A stretch of 64,000 bases of DNA, taken from assembly GCA_029262375.1 (NCBI GenBank), contig JAJCZM010000054.1:1-64000 (forward strand), read 5' to 3'. The notes under the pieces were generated by a model that saw only the letters and a list, made by a program, of their open reading frames with translations, ran no database searches and was not told the origin of the DNA. Positions 62,801 to 64,000 of the stretch are shown piece by piece. Made by a program: the position numbers and the translations under genes. Positions within the stretch are counted from its first letter, which is position 1; the number at the start of each line of letters is the position of its first letter. The DNA is from Deltaproteobacteria bacterium (lineage in GTDB: Bacteria > Desulfobacterota > Binatia > UBA1149 > SPBQ01).

Positions 62801-64000
62801 GGCCGTGCATGGATTCGCGTCGTCGCAATCGAGCGGCGTTCCGCTCGCACAGCCTGTGACTGCGTCGCAGGTCTCGGCGCCGTTGCACACATCGGTATCG
62901 ACGCAGGCGCTATGGTCGGGGACGTTGGTGCAACTATCGGCTGCTTCGTCGCAGCCGTCGGCCGTGCATGTGACGCCGTCGTCGCAGTTGGCCGACGACA
63001 CGCCGCACTGTCCGTCGGCGCACACTGTGCCGGTGCTGCAGAAGGACCCGCCTCCTGTGCAATCTGCGTTGCTGTAACACGCGGAGTACCGGAAGACTTC
63101 ATGGGCTGTGGAATGCGTGCCGCCGACGCCGGCACCACCGGTGGGAACGTAGACGCGTTCGGTCACGCCGTCTTCGAGCACCGAAAGGTACCCCGGCTGG
63201 CTGTGTCGAGAGGTGGGCATCGGAGCCAGTGTGCGCCAGCTGTCGCGCCGCGGATCGTACTCCTCGACGACGTGATACGTGCCCGGTGCCGAGCCCGGTC
63301 CGTCGCCGCCGATGACGAGCAGACGGCCCTGTACTACGACCGACGCGAAGCCCGAACGGGATGTCGGCATTGGTGTGCCTGCGCTCCAGGTGTCGCTCGG
63401 GATGTCGTAGATCTCCAGCGCATCGGTCGTGATGTTGACCTCGGTATCGCGCCCGCCGACGACGTAGATCTTCTCGCCGATGCGGTGGATTTGCAGGTGA
63501 TCGCGCGGGGCGGACATCGGAGACAGGAGCTTCCATGTGTCGGTCACGGTGTTGTAGACCGACATCTGCGTAAGTGCCTGATTGCTCGCCTCGATCGAGA
63601 GTCCGCCGGCGCAGTAGATGCGTACGCCGTAGCTAGCGCAGCCGTGCGCGCCGCGTGACGTGCCCATCGGCGCAGCGTCTTGCCATCCGAGGCCCGGCTG
63701 AGCGGAGTCGTAGACGATGACGCTCTCGGTGGACGGGCCGGGCCAGTCCAACAGACCACCGGGGATGTAGATCTTCTCGCCGATCACGACGGGTTGGAAG
63801 TGATGGCGGGGGGTGGGGAGATCGGGGCCGTTGCTCCACGTCATCGTCGCCGGGTCGTAGATCTCGATCGACGTTTCGGTCCACGGCTCTTCGCCGCCGA
63901 AGATCCAGTTGCGTCCGTTGAACGTGGTACCGCCGGCCTCGTGTCGTGACAGCGTCGGCTCGGGACGTGCTTCCCAGGCACCAAGGCCCAGGCAGGCGTC
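59828..64000 (-). CDS. giant secreted Kelch / Cys-rich / malectin mosaic protein (5' end beyond window)
   Basis: The frame is open from the window edge at 64000 to the stop at 59828, at least 1390 residues; the upstream residues (FGGEEPWTETS, IEIYDPATM) continue a Kelch repeat, so the true start is outside. Order from N to C: about five Kelch propeller repeats (IYIPGG, IYVVGG, LLVIGG), a long run of Cys-rich repeats of the type CDDGNACTADSC, two malectin-like domains (each with IRLNANxS, DLGGGGESC-type blocks and IYDF), poly-Thr linkers between, and a C-terminal beta-rich domain. Likely a cell-surface adhesin or carbohydrate-binding protein. Function is inferred from modules only. Confidence 0.85.
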   Translation of the reverse strand, partial: DACLGLGAWEARPEPTLSRHEAGGTTFNGRNWIFGGEEPWTETSIEIYDPATMTWSNGPDLPTPRHHFQPVVIGEKIYIPGGLLDWPGPSTESVIVYDSAQPGLGWQDAAPMGTSRGAHGCASYGVRIYCAGGLSIEASNQALTQMSVYNTVTDTWKLLSPMSAPRDHLQIHRIGEKIYVVGGRDTEVNITTDALEIYDIPSDTWSAGTPMPTSRSGFASVVVQGRLLVIGGDGPGSAPGTYHVVEEYDPRRDSWRTLAPMPTSRHSQPGYLSVLEDGVTERVYVPTGGAGVGGTHSTAHEVFRYSACYSNADCTGGGSFCSTGTVCADGQCGVSSANCDDGVTCTADGCDEAADSCTNVPDHSACVDTDVCNGAETCDAVTGCASGTPLDCDDANPCTADSCDSVLGCLNTPIDCDDGNGCSIDTCNATTGACEHSDPSCDDGNACTADSCGGTSCINTPIAGACDDGLFCTVGDSCSAGACTGAARPCSDALACTIDGCDESADSCTHATNDAQCDDGNVCNGNEVCHPIAGCQPGTGTGTGCDDANACTVDTCDEITGCANVAIDCDDADPCTVDTCDASTGTCDHAPLPPGTSCDDADNDGLELAADPCPADPRNACFGPVAFDNTQGLAIRLNANVSTSECSGDKTDCNGTTWAGDFAYNQSAKASVCDLGGGGESCVITGIDALFGCSDESTEDLFQCDHVDRNPSPELIYDFDVAPGSYLVNLFFANTYTGSTDVGDRLFDIVVEGQTVYASFDQIAAAGGSGIAVVRSVVAIVDGDGLQVALTNLPQNNPAIKAIEVLEAGVVATTTTTLGATTTTTTTSTTTTTTSTTSTTTTTTTTTTTTTTVPVTTTTIAVTTTTVPVTTTTVPVTTTTTPVTTTTSTTIPLGDFDNDGLDLDDPCPLDARNQCAGPVAVDGATGSSIRVNANTSSAECAGNKVDCNGDSWVADFGYNQNAKASTCNLGGGGEACVISGIDALFGCDDESTEDLFQCEHADRNTSPELIYDFALPDGDYVVNLYFANTYDGTDQIGERVFGIIIEGESVYPNFDPVAAAGASATAVVRSAIASVSDANGLQIEFTNQSANNPAVKAIEVLVLSGVPTTTLPATTTTTTTTLAPTTTLPPTTTTTIATSTTSTTLSPTTTTTTTTTTTTTTLPGAIIAVDEASVVSTCDGTPADSITLPNVTVASQANRILVVVAAGEEHNADCDLGHADAVATYGGAVMQKAVTSVSGLSSWRACTAIFYMLAPPSGTADVSLDFPQTLSSTINNRHLAAFVLHDAAQEAPQAIVSTGSASATNPVSASIDVANANSIIVDSIGRGATGTFVPTEAGQVEQLQTSCVSSSMAASTVDAPVAGLYELGWSHNAINRHAHALAVFGSAVGP
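60515..60665. repeat. low-complexity threonine-coding repeat tract
   Basis: Degenerate GTC/GTG microsatellite on the plus strand. On the coding (minus) strand it gives ACN codons, a poly-Thr linker between the second malectin-like domain and the C-terminal domain. Not a separate gene. Confidence 0.85.
61335..61560. repeat. low-complexity threonine-coding repeat tract
   Basis: A second degenerate GTC/GTG tract of about 225 bases, coding on the minus strand for a Thr/Val/Pro-rich linker between the two malectin-like domains. The plus-strand frame of poly-valine is an artefact of the repeat. Confidence 0.85.

Noticed and set aside
61941..63077. Plus-strand open frame of 378 codons rich in Ser, Gln and Ala
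   Set aside because: It mirrors the Cys-rich repeat DNA of the large minus-strand protein; the apparent repeat is a codon-shift image.

Overview
The window reads as high-GC bacterial chromosome, densely coded on both strands, with no phage, insertion sequence, CRISPR array or rRNA operon and no intact tRNA gene that I can see. The gene mix points to an uncultured deltaproteobacterial-type lineage (Myxococcota or Binatota-like). It includes many CoA and lipid-type enzymes, a Bat/MoxR operon, an ECF41-type sigma factor, and secreted mosaics of Cys-rich, thrombospondin-3, malectin and Kelch modules with dockerin-like C-termini. This placement is an inference from gene content, not a phylogeny.

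Region 1 (1-17.6 kb) is mostly metabolism: an APH-like kinase, a gamma-glutamylcyclotransferase-like protein, an acyl-CoA carboxylase subunit, an SDR and an amidohydrolase. A close-packed six-gene set (6.1-11.3 kb) follows: DUF1772 protein, SDR, an acetate kinase-PduL fusion, a DUF1295 protein, and two AhpD/carboxymuconolactone decarboxylase-like genes. The second of these is interrupted by an in-frame TGA at a CxxC position and looks like a selenoprotein with a bacterial SECIS-like hairpin. Next come an orphan PAS histidine kinase, a sterol desaturase-like protein, a degenerate trypsin-like protein, argC and a methyltransferase. A 180-base gap at 4.64-4.82 kb holds a compact three-hairpin sequence ending in a textbook terminator, a candidate small RNA.

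Region 2 (17.7-23 kb) carries a large secreted metzincin-like protein with a dockerin-like tail, a secreted beta-helix protein and a 0.7 kb stretch without genes. Region 3 (23.0-33.5 kb, minus strand) is a complete Bat/MoxR operon: MoxR, DUF58, a membrane protein, BatA, a BatB-BatC fusion of 1201 residues, BatD and BatE, nearly all coupled by short overlaps.

Region 4 (34-55.6 kb) is a mixed housekeeping and accessory stretch. It has an HU-like protein, a TauD-like dioxygenase, a stand-alone NFACT-R protein, an FKBP lipoprotein, a Nudix hydrolase, a sulfatase-like lipoprotein, a hexapeptide acyltransferase, a GST, a GNAT and a DUF3857-transglutaminase membrane protein. It continues with an OmpA lipoprotein, an SDR behind a 10-bp repeat array, two related small lipoproteins, an enoyl-CoA hydratase, a zinc-ribbon protein, a ferredoxin, a short HPF-like protein, a cupin, hydrolases, a PPOX protein, an FAD oxidoreductase and an ECF41-type sigma factor.

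Region 5 (55.6-64 kb) has a gene-poor palindromic stretch, then a secreted protein that joins thrombospondin-3, Cys-rich, dockerin-like and cohesin-like modules, a sulfotransferase, and a very large Kelch/Cys-rich/malectin protein that runs off the right edge.
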